Notes: generated from the sequence alone by a model not told the origin. Counted from the first letter of the stretch, positions 1-7,521 are shown. The stretch is 9,259 bases of DNA from an uncultured Collinsella sp. (GCA_900757465.1 CAAENY010000030.1:1-9259), one strand, 5' to 3'. A program made the numbers and translations.

Positions 1-483
1 GGTCGGTTCATCGGCCATCAGCAGAAGCGGTTTGGTGACGATAGCTCGTGCAATGGCCACGCGCTGTTGCTGACCGCCCGAGAGTCGCGCGGGATAGCGG
101 TCGACAAAATCGGCCAGACCGAAAATACTCAGATAGCGCTCGGCGAGCTTTTTGCGCGCGGCGGCGTCACCCGCGTCCTTTACACCGGCGCATACGTTAT
201 CGGCCACTGTCATGTTAGGAAACAGCTGATAGTTTTGGAACAGCAGAGCGCATTTGCGCTCCTGGGGCGACAGATTGATGCCCGCGGCCGAGTCAAAAAA
301 GGTCACGCCATTGACGACGATTTTGCCCTCGTCGGGTGTCTCCACACCGGCAATGCAGCGCAAGGTGCAGCTCTTGCCGCATCCGGAGGCACCGACCAGG
401 GCCACGCGCTCCTCGCCGGCTTCGAGTTGGATGTCGAGAGTGAACCCCGGATAGCGCTTTTTGATATCCAGAACAAGCGACAT
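1..483 (-). CDS. modC: Molybdate ABC transporter ATP-binding protein ModC (partial, C-terminus off the left edge)
   Basis: This is the cytoplasmic ATPase that powers molybdate import through ModB. The visible 161 residues contain Walker A GASGCGKS (residues 31-38), the Q-loop Q83 in LLFQNYQLFP, the ABC signature LSGGQQQR (134-141) and Walker B LLLMADEPT (153-161) with catalytic E159, where the window ends. The H-loop and any C-terminal TOBE (molybdate-sensing) domain lie outside. The ATG at 483 is preceded by GGGAGG, which lies inside the last codons of modB, and only 3 bases separate it from the modB stop, so the two are co-transcribed and probably translationally coupled. ABC ATPases are alike; the molybdate assignment rests on the adjacent modB and modA. 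Confidence 0.93.
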   Translation of the reverse strand, partial: MSLVLDIKKRYPGFTLDIQLEAGEERVALVGASGCGKSCTLRCIAGVETPDEGKIVVNGVTFFDSAAGINLSPQERKCALLFQNYQLFPNMTVADNVCAGVKDAGDAAARKKLAERYLSIFGLADFVDRYPARLSGGQQQRVAIARAIVTKPLLLMADEPT

Positions 484-486
484 GGC

Positions 487-1929
487 TTATCGACCTCCCT
501 TTGCGACCGTATCATCGCGCATGAGCTCGGCCAGCGCCTCGCGATCGATACGCAGCGCATCGCCGCCGACTGGGTCGAGCGAATCGGTCTGGCCGCCCAG
601 CTGCTTGGCCTGCTTGCGCTCCGCGCGGGACAGGCCGCGCTCGCGGTACTTTTGCGAATGCGCCGTGTACATATTGATGAACAGAATGACCAGGAAGCTG
701 AACGCGATTACGACCACAACCCAAAAGAGGGCCACCGACGTATTGCCGCCCATCCACTCAAAGTAAATCGCAATGGGAATGGTCTGCGTAATGCCGGCAT
801 AGTTGCCCGCAAAGAACAGCGTGCAGCCAAACTCGCCCATCGCGCGAGCGAAGGCGAGCACCGTGCCGGCAGCAATCGAGGGCCAGCCGAGCGGCATCAT
901 GAGCTTGGCAAAGATGCGGCGCTCGGACCAGCCCAGCGTGCGCGCCGCATCGAGCATCTGCGTGTCGAGGCTCTCGAAGGCACCGAGCGCCGTGCGGTAG
1001 ACCAGGGGAAACGACACCACCACGGCGGATATCACCGCCGCGGGCCACGTAAAGACGATCGAGATGCCATGCGCGATAAGCCACCGACCGACCCCGGTCG
1101 ATCGACCAAACAGCATGAGGAGCAGAAAGCCGCAGACCGTGGGCGGCAGCACCATAGGGATGGTAAAGACCGAGTCGAGCAGGCCCTTGATACGGCTCGT
1201 AGTACCCATGGTCTTCCATGCGGCAAACAGGCCCAGCGCAAAGGAGATCAGCAGGGCGAGGCCACTCGTTTTTATGGACACCCAAAACGGGCGATAGTCG
1301 ATGTCGCCCAAAAAGGAGGCCAGAGAGGTCAAGGGCCCCTGCTCATCCCGCAATACGACAGACGATGCTTCTGCCATTTGAGCGCTATCAAGCCAACGCG
1401 CGCCGCCCTTGGCATCACCCGAGGCTGATGCAATCACCACATAGCGGTCCCCATCCGCACCTCGTTCGTCAAAGCCATAGGTATACCCGCCGGCATCAAA
1501 CGTTGTTTCCGCCGTGACATACCAAGGAAGATCCACGTCCCCCAGCTGCGCACCTCCCATGCAGTTTGCGCTGTCGAGTTCACAGACGAGGGCTTTGAGA
1601 CCCGATACGCACTCGTTGTCCTGCGGATCCAATCCAAACCTCTCGACCGCCTTGGGCGATATCCACACCACAACGCGATCGGCAGCAGGCGCCACTACAA
1701 GGTCCACGTCCTCGTCAACGGGAAACCGGTAGCCCTCAGGCTGGCCCTCCATGGCACGAGCGGTCCCCTTGGCCAACCGCTCAAAACCCTCGATCCCATA
1801 GGAAAGCCCATGAGCGGTCGCAGCAACCTGGGCCCCGTCCTCAGCGTCCCCAGCAAACGCAAATCCCGGCACCCAGCAAAGCGCGAAGGTCAAAGCACAG
1901 GCGACAAGCATGCGGAATCTATTAAGCAC
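487..1929 (-). CDS. modB: Molybdate ABC transporter permease ModB with unusual N-terminal ectodomain and C-terminal tail
   Basis: This is the membrane channel subunit for molybdate uptake. The permease core is typical: the first transmembrane segment lies near residues 217-237, followed by the ModB-like stretch TIPMVLPPTVCGFLLLMLFG, the EAA-type coupling loop DAARTLGWSERRIFAKL (about 327-343) that docks on ModC, and a last membrane segment near 400-420. Ahead of it are a signal-peptide-like segment (RFR, hydrophobic core, AFA/GDA cleavage-type site near 26) and about 190 extracytoplasmic residues (27-214) with three cysteines (107, 116, 123) that I do not recognise. After the last helix comes a charged cytoplasmic tail of about 60 residues. 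ModB is usually about 220-270 residues; this is 480. I chose the GTG at 1929 because GGAG stands 6 bases upstream. The frame is open to a GTG at 1998 overlapping the modA stop, and an ATG lies at 1911, but neither has a good ribosome site. Confidence 0.9.
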   Translation of the reverse strand: MLNRFRMLVACALTFALCWVPGFAFAGDAEDGAQVAATAHGLSYGIEGFERLAKGTARAMEGQPEGYRFPVDEDVDLVVAPAADRVVVWISPKAVERFGLDPQDNECVSGLKALVCELDSANCMGGAQLGDVDLPWYVTAETTFDAGGYTYGFDERGADGDRYVVIASASGDAKGGARWLDSAQMAEASSVVLRDEQGPLTSLASFLGDIDYRPFWVSIKTSGLALLISFALGLFAAWKTMGTTSRIKGLLDSVFTIPMVLPPTVCGFLLLMLFGRSTGVGRWLIAHGISIVFTWPAAVISAVVVSFPLVYRTALGAFESLDTQMLDAARTLGWSERRIFAKLMMPLGWPSIAAGTVLAFARAMGEFGCTLFFAGNYAGITQTIPIAIYFEWMGGNTSVALFWVVVVIAFSFLVILFINMYTAHSQKYRERGLSRAERKQAKQLGGQTDSLDPVGGDALRIDREALAELMRDDTVAKGGR

Positions 1930-1997
1930 GAAAAGCTCCAAGCGAATACAAGGACGGAGTGAAACACAAAACGATGGAATTATCGCGCCAAGCTGCA

Positions 1998-2870
1998 CTA
2001 CTCGGAAAGCTCAAAGCCGTACTTAGCCCAAATCTTCTGAGCTTTCTTGTTGGTCAGACAGAAGTCGATGAACGCCTTGGCTTCGTCGGCGTGCTCGGAG
2101 CTCTCGGCAACGGCACCCGGGTACACGATGGGCTTGTGCGAATCCTCGGGGCACACGAAGGCCTCCTCGATGCCGTCGTAGCGGAAGATATCGGAGCTGT
2201 AGACAAAACCGGCCACGCAGTCGCCTGTGGACACATAGGCGGCGGCGGCACCAACTTTGTCTGCCAGTGCGACCTTGTCGGCGATCTCGGGCGCATACTC
2301 GCCGTCGTCGCCCTCGGTGCCAGTGTAGAGGCCCACGGAAGCCAGGGCCTGGTTGGCGTACGTGCCGGCGGGAACGGTCTTAGCGTCGCCAATGGCGATC
2401 TTACCGTCCAGATTCGCGACGCCGGCGATGGCCTCGACCATGGTGTCGGAGCCCTCGGCGCGAATGATCACAAGGTCGTTGACGAACATGTCCTCACGCG
2501 TGTCAGCGGCGACGAGCTCGGCGGCCTCGGCGTCGTCCATGGTGCCCTTGGAGGCAGTGATGAGCACGTCGACGGCGGCACCGGCGCGCATCTGCTCGAC
2601 GAGGTCGCCAGAGCCCTTAAACTGCGTATCGGCAAAGGTAGTGCCGGTCTGGTCGGTGTAGAGCTCCTGAACCTCGGGCAGAGCCTTCTCGAGCGAGTTG
2701 GCAGCGAAGACCTGAAGCTCGACAGCCTTCTTGGACGAAGTCTTGGCGGAACCGGCATCGGAGCCAGTCGACTCAGGTGCCTTATTGCCGGAGCAGCCGG
2801 CAAGCCCAAGGCCAGCAGCGGCGACAGCAGAAAGCGAGACGAATCCGCGGCGAGAAACCATATCGAACAT
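1998..2870 (-). CDS. modA: Molybdate-binding lipoprotein ModA
   Basis: This is the extracytoplasmic substrate-binding protein that captures molybdate (or tungstate) and delivers it to ModBC. The N-terminus combines a twin-arginine motif, SRRGFV (residues 6-11), with a lipobox LAGC (Cys26), so it is likely exported folded by Tat and lipid-anchored. A serine/glycine-rich linker follows. ModA-family blocks appear in order: FAANSLEKALP (55-65), FKGSGDLVEQMRAGAAVDVL (84-103), IAIGDAKTVPAGTYA (158-172) and AGFVYSSD (220-227). The ATG at 2870 is chosen because AAAGGG lies 6 bases upstream; a TTG two codons earlier would sit on that site. At 290 residues it has normal length. The stop at 1998 is 68 bases before the preferred modB start, so it heads a modABC operon. 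Confidence 0.95.
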   Translation of the reverse strand: MFDMVSRRGFVSLSAVAAAGLGLAGCSGNKAPESTGSDAGSAKTSSKKAVELQVFAANSLEKALPEVQELYTDQTGTTFADTQFKGSGDLVEQMRAGAAVDVLITASKGTMDDAEAAELVAADTREDMFVNDLVIIRAEGSDTMVEAIAGVANLDGKIAIGDAKTVPAGTYANQALASVGLYTGTEGDDGEYAPEIADKVALADKVGAAAAYVSTGDCVAGFVYSSDIFRYDGIEEAFVCPEDSHKPIVYPGAVAESSEHADEAKAFIDFCLTNKKAQKIWAKYGFELSE

Positions 2871-2930
2871 GTTCAACCCTTTCGAAGGCTACGCCCGGGC
2901 GTCCCGCCGCGAGCTTTATTCTGTAATTAG

Positions 2931-2936
2931 ATTATA
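2931..2936 (-). promoter_or_regulatory. Candidate -10 box for modABC
   Basis: Read on the minus strand this is a perfect TATAAT, in the AT-rich gap between the mog terminator and modA. It would start transcription about 55 bases before the modA ATG. No good -35 hexamer is found 16-18 bases upstream; that position holds TACTGA/TTACTG. An activator, or a weak promoter, is therefore possible. It partly overlaps a loose dyad at 2930-2955 (GATTATA facing TAATATC). Confidence 0.5.
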
Positions 2937-2945
2937 CTTCCGTGC

Positions 2946-2986
2946 GAATAATATCAGTAATAAAGATTTCTCGCCTGATAATTTTC
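2946..2986. promoter_or_regulatory. Imperfect inverted repeat upstream of modA, possible operator
   Basis: GAATAATATCAG (2946-2957) and CTGATAATTTTC (2975-2986) are inverted copies matching at 10 of 12 positions, separated by 17 bases. The element begins 9 bases upstream of the candidate modABC -10 box and covers the -35 area, a position suited to a regulator's paired half-sites. Molybdate uptake operons are commonly controlled by ModE-type regulators, whose sites are AT-rich dyads. That link is inference only: no regulator gene is in the window and the sequence is not a clear match to the E. coli ModE site. Confidence 0.4.
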
Positions 2987-3027
2987 TTTTACCAATAACC
3001 ACGAGACGGCCCGCACTGTCGCTGCAT

Positions 3028-3062
3028 AAAAAAGGCGGAGCAGCCCGTAAGGTCGCTCCGCC
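3028..3062 (-). terminator. Intrinsic terminator after mog
   Basis: On the minus strand, GGCGGAGC (3062-3055) pairs perfectly with GCTCCGCC (3041-3034) around a 13-base loop, followed directly by six T (3033-3028). It begins 13 bases past the mog stop codon. It should end the moeA-mog transcript and separate it from the modABC promoter downstream. Confidence 0.92.
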
Positions 3063-3075
3063 GCAGGTAAACCGC

Positions 3076-3555
3076 TTATTTGGCGTGCCCGCCGCCCGCC
3101 GTCATTTGGGCCGCATGCTCCAGCTGGTCGCTCACGGCCTCCCAGCTTTCGCGAGCCGCTTTCGTAGATCCCGGAAAGTTGATGACAAGCGTATACCCAC
3201 GCTGCATGCACACGGCGCGCGAGAGCATAGCGCGTCGCGTCTTGGTCATGGAGTACGCACGGATTGCCTCGGCAATACCCGGCACATCGCGGTCGCAGAC
3301 GGCACGCGTCGCCTCGGGCGTCACATCGCGCATCGAAAGGCCCGTGCCGCCGCAGGTGAGCACGACATTGGCATGGCACTCATCGGCAGCTTCCACAATG
3401 GCATCACCGATCTCGCTGACGTCGTCGCGCACGATCACATGTGAGGCGACCGTCCATCCCTGTGCCTCGATAAGTTCCTCGAGCGCGGCACCCGCCTCGT
3501 CCTGGGCAAGGTCGCGCGTATCCGAGCACGTCACGATCGAAATCTTCAACTCCAT
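3076..3555 (-). CDS. mog: Molybdopterin adenylyltransferase (MogA/MoaB family)
   Basis: Adenylylates molybdopterin with ATP, making the MPT-AMP intermediate that MoeA uses for molybdenum insertion. The 159 residues form a single MoCF-binding domain. The hallmark TCGGTGLSMRDVTPEAT (67-83) holds the family's conserved aspartate (D77), and NFPGSTKAARESWEAV (126-141) is the second nucleotide/pterin-site block. The intact RDVTPEAT makes it MogA-like rather than like the degenerate E. coli MoaB. The ATG at 3555 has a perfect AGGAGG 6 bases upstream; the open frame continues to 3648, but that extension lies inside moeA and looks non-coding. It starts 10 bases after the moeA stop, and its ribosome site overlaps that stop, which suggests translational coupling. 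The annotation name may vary between mogA and moaB. Confidence 0.93.
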   Translation of the reverse strand: MELKISIVTCSDTRDLAQDEAGAALEELIEAQGWTVASHVIVRDDVSEIGDAIVEAADECHANVVLTCGGTGLSMRDVTPEATRAVCDRDVPGIAEAIRAYSMTKTRRAMLSRAVCMQRGYTLVINFPGSTKAARESWEAVSDQLEHAAQMTAGGGHAK

Positions 3556-3565
3556 AGCGTTCCTC

Positions 3566-4828
3566 CTATAGCACCGTTCCCTCAGGCAGGTCGACGCGCA
3601 CAACGTCCACGACATCTCCCGCCTTGAGCTCGCACGGCCCTTCGTCAATACGCAGCAGGCAGTTGGCCCGCTGCATCGTGCCGAGCAGCGCCGAATTCTG
3701 CGTCTTGGCCTCGGTCACCAGCAGCTCACCGGTCTCGGGGTCGCGCAAAACCGTGGCGCGATCGAAGAAGCGTCGGTCCTGGCGCTTCTTCACGCTGTGC
3801 GTCAATATCGCCTGCTGTACAGGACGCGCACCCTCGGCAAAGCCGCGCATCTTGCGGATCGCCGGACGGGCGAGCATCTCAAAGCCCACATACGCCGCCG
3901 CAGGATTGCCCGAAAGCCCCAAATACGGCTTGCCTCCAAGCAGGCCAAACGTGATGGCCTTGCCCGGACGCATCGAGATGCGGTCAAACAGCACCTCGCC
4001 CTCGCGCTGGACCAGCGCCGTCACGTAGTCGTAATCGCCCGCAGAGGCACCGCCGCTCGTAATGACAAAATCGCACTCCTGCACGGCGCGATGCACCAGC
4101 TCGGCAATCGCCTGCTCATCGTCGGGCGCAATGCCGTAGAACACGGGCTCGGCGCCGGCATCGAGCGCTTCGGCCATCAACGCCGACGAGTTGGAGTCGC
4201 GAATCTGCCCGCGCGCCGGCACGTTACTCGGTGCGACCAGTTCCGTGCCCAGTGAGATGATGCCCACACGTGGGGCAGCGTGCACCTTCACGCTCGCGTA
4301 TCCGGCGCTTGCCAGCAAACCCGCGCCCGCCGGAGCCACGACCTCGCCGGCGTGCATCACAACATCGCCGGCATGGGCCTCCTCGGCGGCAGAGCGAACG
4401 TTCTCCCCCACCTTGGCAGGCGTCGAGAAGCTCACGTGTGAGCCCTCGTTGCCGTCGCCGTCAAGCACCTCGACGATCTCGTATTTCACCACGGCATCGG
4501 CACCCTCGGGCACCGGCGCGCCTGTCATAATGCGGACCGTCTCGCCCACGCCGATTGCGCCCTCAAACACATGGCCCGCGGCCTCATGTCCGATAACGTC
4601 GAGCGTCACCGGCGCCTCGCCAGATGCCTGCGCCAAGTCCGCCGAGCGCACGGCATATCCGTCCATAGCGCTGTTGGCAAACGGCGAGATGTCGATATCG
4701 GCCGTGGCGTCCTCGGCCAAGGGAAGACCGACGGCCTGCCACACGGGAATCTCGACGAGATCGGTCGGAGCAACGTGCAACAGAACTATCGACTGCGCGT
4801 CCTCCAGCGGAATGAGTTTCTCTGCCAT
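3566..4828 (-). CDS. moeA: Molybdopterin molybdenumtransferase MoeA
   Basis: Inserts molybdate into adenylylated molybdopterin to give molybdenum cofactor, in the cytoplasm. The 420 residues match the usual MoeA length and order. The N-terminal domains carry NSAMDGYAV (52-60) and MTGAPVPEGADAVVKYE (101-117). The central MoCF domain carries GTELV (194-198), TSGGASAGDYDYV (257-269) and SGNPAA (306-311). The C-terminal beta domain runs from about 333 to the end. The start is set at the ATG at 4828, where AAGAGG lies 6 bases upstream; an in-frame GTG two codons earlier abuts that site. It is the first gene of a two-gene unit with mog, with the mod transporter downstream on the same strand, so cofactor synthesis and substrate import sit together. 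No truncation or missing motif is seen. Confidence 0.95.
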   Translation of the reverse strand: MAEKLIPLEDAQSIVLLHVAPTDLVEIPVWQAVGLPLAEDATADIDISPFANSAMDGYAVRSADLAQASGEAPVTLDVIGHEAAGHVFEGAIGVGETVRIMTGAPVPEGADAVVKYEIVEVLDGDGNEGSHVSFSTPAKVGENVRSAAEEAHAGDVVMHAGEVVAPAGAGLLASAGYASVKVHAAPRVGIISLGTELVAPSNVPARGQIRDSNSSALMAEALDAGAEPVFYGIAPDDEQAIAELVHRAVQECDFVITSGGASAGDYDYVTALVQREGEVLFDRISMRPGKAITFGLLGGKPYLGLSGNPAAAYVGFEMLARPAIRKMRGFAEGARPVQQAILTHSVKKRQDRRFFDRATVLRDPETGELLVTEAKTQNSALLGTMQRANCLLRIDEGPCELKAGDVVDVVRVDLPEGTVL

Positions 4829-5038
4829 ATGCACCTCTTAATGCCACGGCGCACGACAGGGGCGCCAATTCTTTATGCTTGTCTCAGTATAATCTCCCGA
4901 CGCACGACCGCGGCTCGGCCTGTACCCGCAAATACACCTGTCGGTTGCAGGCTGCGAAACAGAATGGAAACCAACCCACCGGCTCGTTGCGTTTACCGCG
5001 TTTTATAATGCTCGTGTTGCAACCCAAAAGAGGAATAT
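4829..5038. promoter_or_regulatory. Divergent intergenic region between moeA and the CLC gene
   Basis: This gap must hold promoters for both directions. On the plus strand TATAAT at 5004-5009 is a reasonable -10 for the CLC gene, giving a leader of roughly 20 bases, but no recognisable -35 stands 16-18 bases upstream. On the minus strand TATACT (revcomp of 4886-4891) could serve moeA with a leader of about 50 bases, also without a clear -35. I see no conserved core of a fluoride (crcB) riboswitch before the CLC gene and no convincing molybdenum-cofactor RNA motif before moeA. Confidence 0.35.
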
Positions 5039-6460
5039 ATGGCTCATAACAACAAACCCGAAAGCGTAAACGAAGCGCAGGATCATTCCCAGCCGCTCGA
5101 CGATGGCGGCTTTTTCTCCCTTAGCGACGTCATCATGGCCGGCAGGCGTCAACTCACCCGCTCCGAGCAGCTCTTGGCCGCCGACACACGCCGCAACGCC
5201 CGCAACCTGTTTGCAAGCGCCAAACTGCTCGCGCTCGTCGTCATCGTCTCGCTCGCCATGGGTGTTGCCGCTTGGGCATTTTTGGCCTCGCTGAATATCG
5301 CGACCGATTATCGCGAGCACCACGTGTGGATTTACGCGTTGCTTCCCGTTGTGGGCGTTACCACCGCATGGGTGTACAAAAACCACGGCCTTGCCGCCAA
5401 ACGAGGTAACAACCTGGTCATCGACTCCGCCCTGGGCACACGCCTTATCCATATGCGCATGGCCGTCCTCACCTTCGTCTGCTCCACGTTCACGCACCTC
5501 ACCGGCGGATCGGCCGGTCGCGAGGGGGCTGCGGTGCAGATTGGCGGCACCATCGCCAGCAATGTATCTAGCCTGGCTCACCTCAAAAAGCACGACCACC
5601 ACGACCTCATGCTCGCCGGCATCTCATCCGCTTTTGGCGCCGTATTCGGCTCGCCCCTCGCCGGCGCGTTCTTTGGCATGGAGATGTGCTTTATCGGCAA
5701 GATCGACTACACCGCAGGCATCTATTGCCTGGTTGCCTCGTTTACCGGCTACTTTACGTCGCTTGCCTTGGGAACCGAGTACGAGGCGAATGTTATCGCC
5801 AGCGTTCCCAACATGACACCACGGACGGTTGTCATCATAGTCATCAGCGCCATCATCTTTGGTCTCACCGCACGCCTCTTTGCCTGGTCGGTTCGAACCG
5901 TCAAGAGCCTGTACGGTCGCTTTATCACCAATTACCTTGTTCGCGCACTTATAGGCGCACTCGTGGTGCTCGCGGCATACGCGATGCTCGACGCCTGGAA
6001 GTATGCCGGCCTTGCCACCTGGCTCTCGGGCGCCGGGTTCGCCGGTACCACGACCCTTGCTGACGCAGCCATCAAGCTCGTGGTGACGGCGCTCACCCTG
6101 GGCGCGGGCTTCCAAGGCGGCGAGGTCACACCCCTGTTTGGCATCGGTGCAGCGCTCGGCGGCTGGATCGGCTGCCTCGCCGGAATCGACCCCAGCTTTC
6201 TGGCGGCTCTCGGCATGCTCGGCGTGTTCTGCGCCGGCCTTAACGTGCCCATCACCACCTGTATGATGGCCATCGACCTGTTCCACGGCACGGCCGCAGG
6301 CTTCTTCGTGATCGTGGCGTTTATCAGCTATCTCGCCGGCGGCCACCGCGGCGTATACCCCGCGCAGCGCATTGTCTCGCCTAAACGCCGTTCGCTTATT
6401 GTGGACGAGGGCGGCACGGTAGCGGATGCTATCGAGCGCCACAACGACCTGATAGAGTAG
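5039..6460 (+). CDS. CLC-family antiporter, probably fluoride/proton (CLC-F) type
   Basis: A polytopic membrane protein of the CLC family, 473 residues, with a polar N-terminus of about 60 residues before the first helix (about 61-83). Motifs in order: RGNNLVID (122-129) where chloride CLCs have GSGIP; GGSAGREGAAVQIGG (156-170), with gating glutamate E162; GSPLAGAFFGMEM (204-216); GAGFQGGEVTPLFGIGAALGG (355-375); and a late tyrosine Y440 in HRGVYPAQR. The GNN and GGEVTP variants are those I associate with the CLC-F branch, which exports fluoride in exchange for protons; E362 and T364 would be branch-specific residues. No cytoplasmic CBS domains are present. AAGAGG lies 5 bases before the ATG. 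Databases often name such proteins simply voltage-gated chloride channel. Transport of another anion cannot be excluded. Confidence 0.87.
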   Translation: MAHNNKPESVNEAQDHSQPLDDGGFFSLSDVIMAGRRQLTRSEQLLAADTRRNARNLFASAKLLALVVIVSLAMGVAAWAFLASLNIATDYREHHVWIYALLPVVGVTTAWVYKNHGLAAKRGNNLVIDSALGTRLIHMRMAVLTFVCSTFTHLTGGSAGREGAAVQIGGTIASNVSSLAHLKKHDHHDLMLAGISSAFGAVFGSPLAGAFFGMEMCFIGKIDYTAGIYCLVASFTGYFTSLALGTEYEANVIASVPNMTPRTVVIIVISAIIFGLTARLFAWSVRTVKSLYGRFITNYLVRALIGALVVLAAYAMLDAWKYAGLATWLSGAGFAGTTTLADAAIKLVVTALTLGAGFQGGEVTPLFGIGAALGGWIGCLAGIDPSFLAALGMLGVFCAGLNVPITTCMMAIDLFHGTAAGFFVIVAFISYLAGGHRGVYPAQRIVSPKRRSLIVDEGGTVADAIERHNDLIE

Positions 6461-6547
6461 ATGTTAGTATTCGCCGTGCAGCCACAATCGGGGGCAATTC
6501 GACCTGAGCGCGACCGCACTGTCATGTCACACGCCGGGAGTCACCCC

Positions 6548-7510
6548 ATGCACGCAACTGATTTTGGTCGCACGCTCATCATCGCCAACCCCGCCGCCCA
6601 GTCGGGTGCGGCGCGCGAGGTCGCTGAGCGTCTGCAGCGCTTTTTAGACATGACCGCGCGCGCGTCCCAGTTTGACCTGGTGCTGACCGAGCACATGGGG
6701 CATGCCAAGGAACTTGCCGCACAGGCCCAGGGCTACCGCACGGTTATCGCACTCGGCGGCGACGGCGTGATCCACGAGGTCGTCAATGGCTTGATGGCGC
6801 AAGAAGAGGCGGTTCGACCGGCGCTTGCCGTCCTGCCCGTAGGCTCCGGCAATGATTTTGCCCAGACCCTCGGTATCGACGATTTCTCCGGCAAAGATTT
6901 TGGCGCCCTGCTCACCTGCGAGCTGCAGCACCAGGATATCGGACGCATTCGCTCGTGGAGCCCTGCGAGCGGCAGCGGCGAGGCTACCGTTGCGTACTAC
7001 GACCAGACGCTTTCGGTCGGCATCGATGCCGCCATCGGCCTTGGCACCACCGAGCTGCGCAAAAAGACCGGCTTGACGGGTGCTCCTCTCTACACTCTCT
7101 CGGGACTTGAGCAGTTTGGCCTGCGCTATCGCAACTACCCCATGACGGTCAGCTTTGACGGCGCGCCCGCCGAGCGCGTGAGGGCGATCATCATGGCGAT
7201 TCAGCTGGGCCCCACCTATGGCTCGGGCTATCGTATCTGCCCCGATGCCGACCCCTGCGACGGCATACTCGACGTCTGCTATGCCTGCGGCCCCGTCCCC
7301 CGCGCCGTTGCCCTGCCCATGTTTCTTTCGGCCAAGGACGGCCACCACACCAAGTTGCCGCCGGTTCGTATGCGCCGCTGCCGCCATGCCGAGCTCACCT
7401 TCGAGCAGCCCGATTACCCCATCCAGGCCGACGGCGAGCCCGTCGTCGCCTCGCGCATCGAGGTGGACATCCTTCCCGCCGTTCTCGAGGTCTGGCACCC
7501 AACTCGCTAA
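6548..7510 (+). CDS. Diacylglycerol kinase-family lipid kinase (DgkB/YegS type)
   Basis: A soluble or membrane-associated lipid kinase of the DAGK catalytic family, likely phosphorylating diacylglycerol or a similar lipid with ATP. Visible motifs: NPAAQSG (residues 14-20), GGDGVIHEVVNG (70-81), the second nucleotide-site block LPVGSGNDFAQTLG (96-109), and the C-terminal ADGEPV (294-299) with the family's acidic pair. The more usual GGDGT and GTGND are here GGDGV and GSGND, mild substitutions. Length (320) is normal. The start is the ATG at 6548, with GGGAG 7 bases upstream. The frame is open from 6461, and ATGs at 6461 and 6524 lack good ribosome sites. It follows the CLC gene by 87 bases on the same strand and may share its transcript. 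The exact lipid substrate is unknown. Confidence 0.9.
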   Translation: MHATDFGRTLIIANPAAQSGAAREVAERLQRFLDMTARASQFDLVLTEHMGHAKELAAQAQGYRTVIALGGDGVIHEVVNGLMAQEEAVRPALAVLPVGSGNDFAQTLGIDDFSGKDFGALLTCELQHQDIGRIRSWSPASGSGEATVAYYDQTLSVGIDAAIGLGTTELRKKTGLTGAPLYTLSGLEQFGLRYRNYPMTVSFDGAPAERVRAIIMAIQLGPTYGSGYRICPDADPCDGILDVCYACGPVPRAVALPMFLSAKDGHHTKLPPVRMRRCRHAELTFEQPDYPIQADGEPVVASRIEVDILPAVLEVWHPTR

Positions 7511-7521
7511 CCCCACCTAAG

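Noticed and set aside
67..1428. Long plus-strand open frame of 453 codons opposite modC and modB
   Set aside because: It lies antisense to two clearly recognisable genes, its protein shows no family motifs, and it is rich in Arg, His and Gln as expected of a shadow frame in GC-rich DNA.
1959..2930. Plus-strand open frame of 323 codons opposite modA
   Set aside because: It is antisense to a well-supported modA; the Gly/Val/Leu-rich product is the usual mirror of an Ala/Asp/Thr-rich gene and has no ribosome site.
5624..6442. Minus-strand open frame of 272 codons opposite the CLC gene
   Set aside because: The CLC motifs on the plus strand are unambiguous; this frame is a shadow with no recognisable domain.
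6644..7516. Minus-strand open frame of 290 codons opposite the lipid kinase
   Set aside because: It mirrors the kinase gene, has no motifs, and would end inside well-conserved coding sequence.
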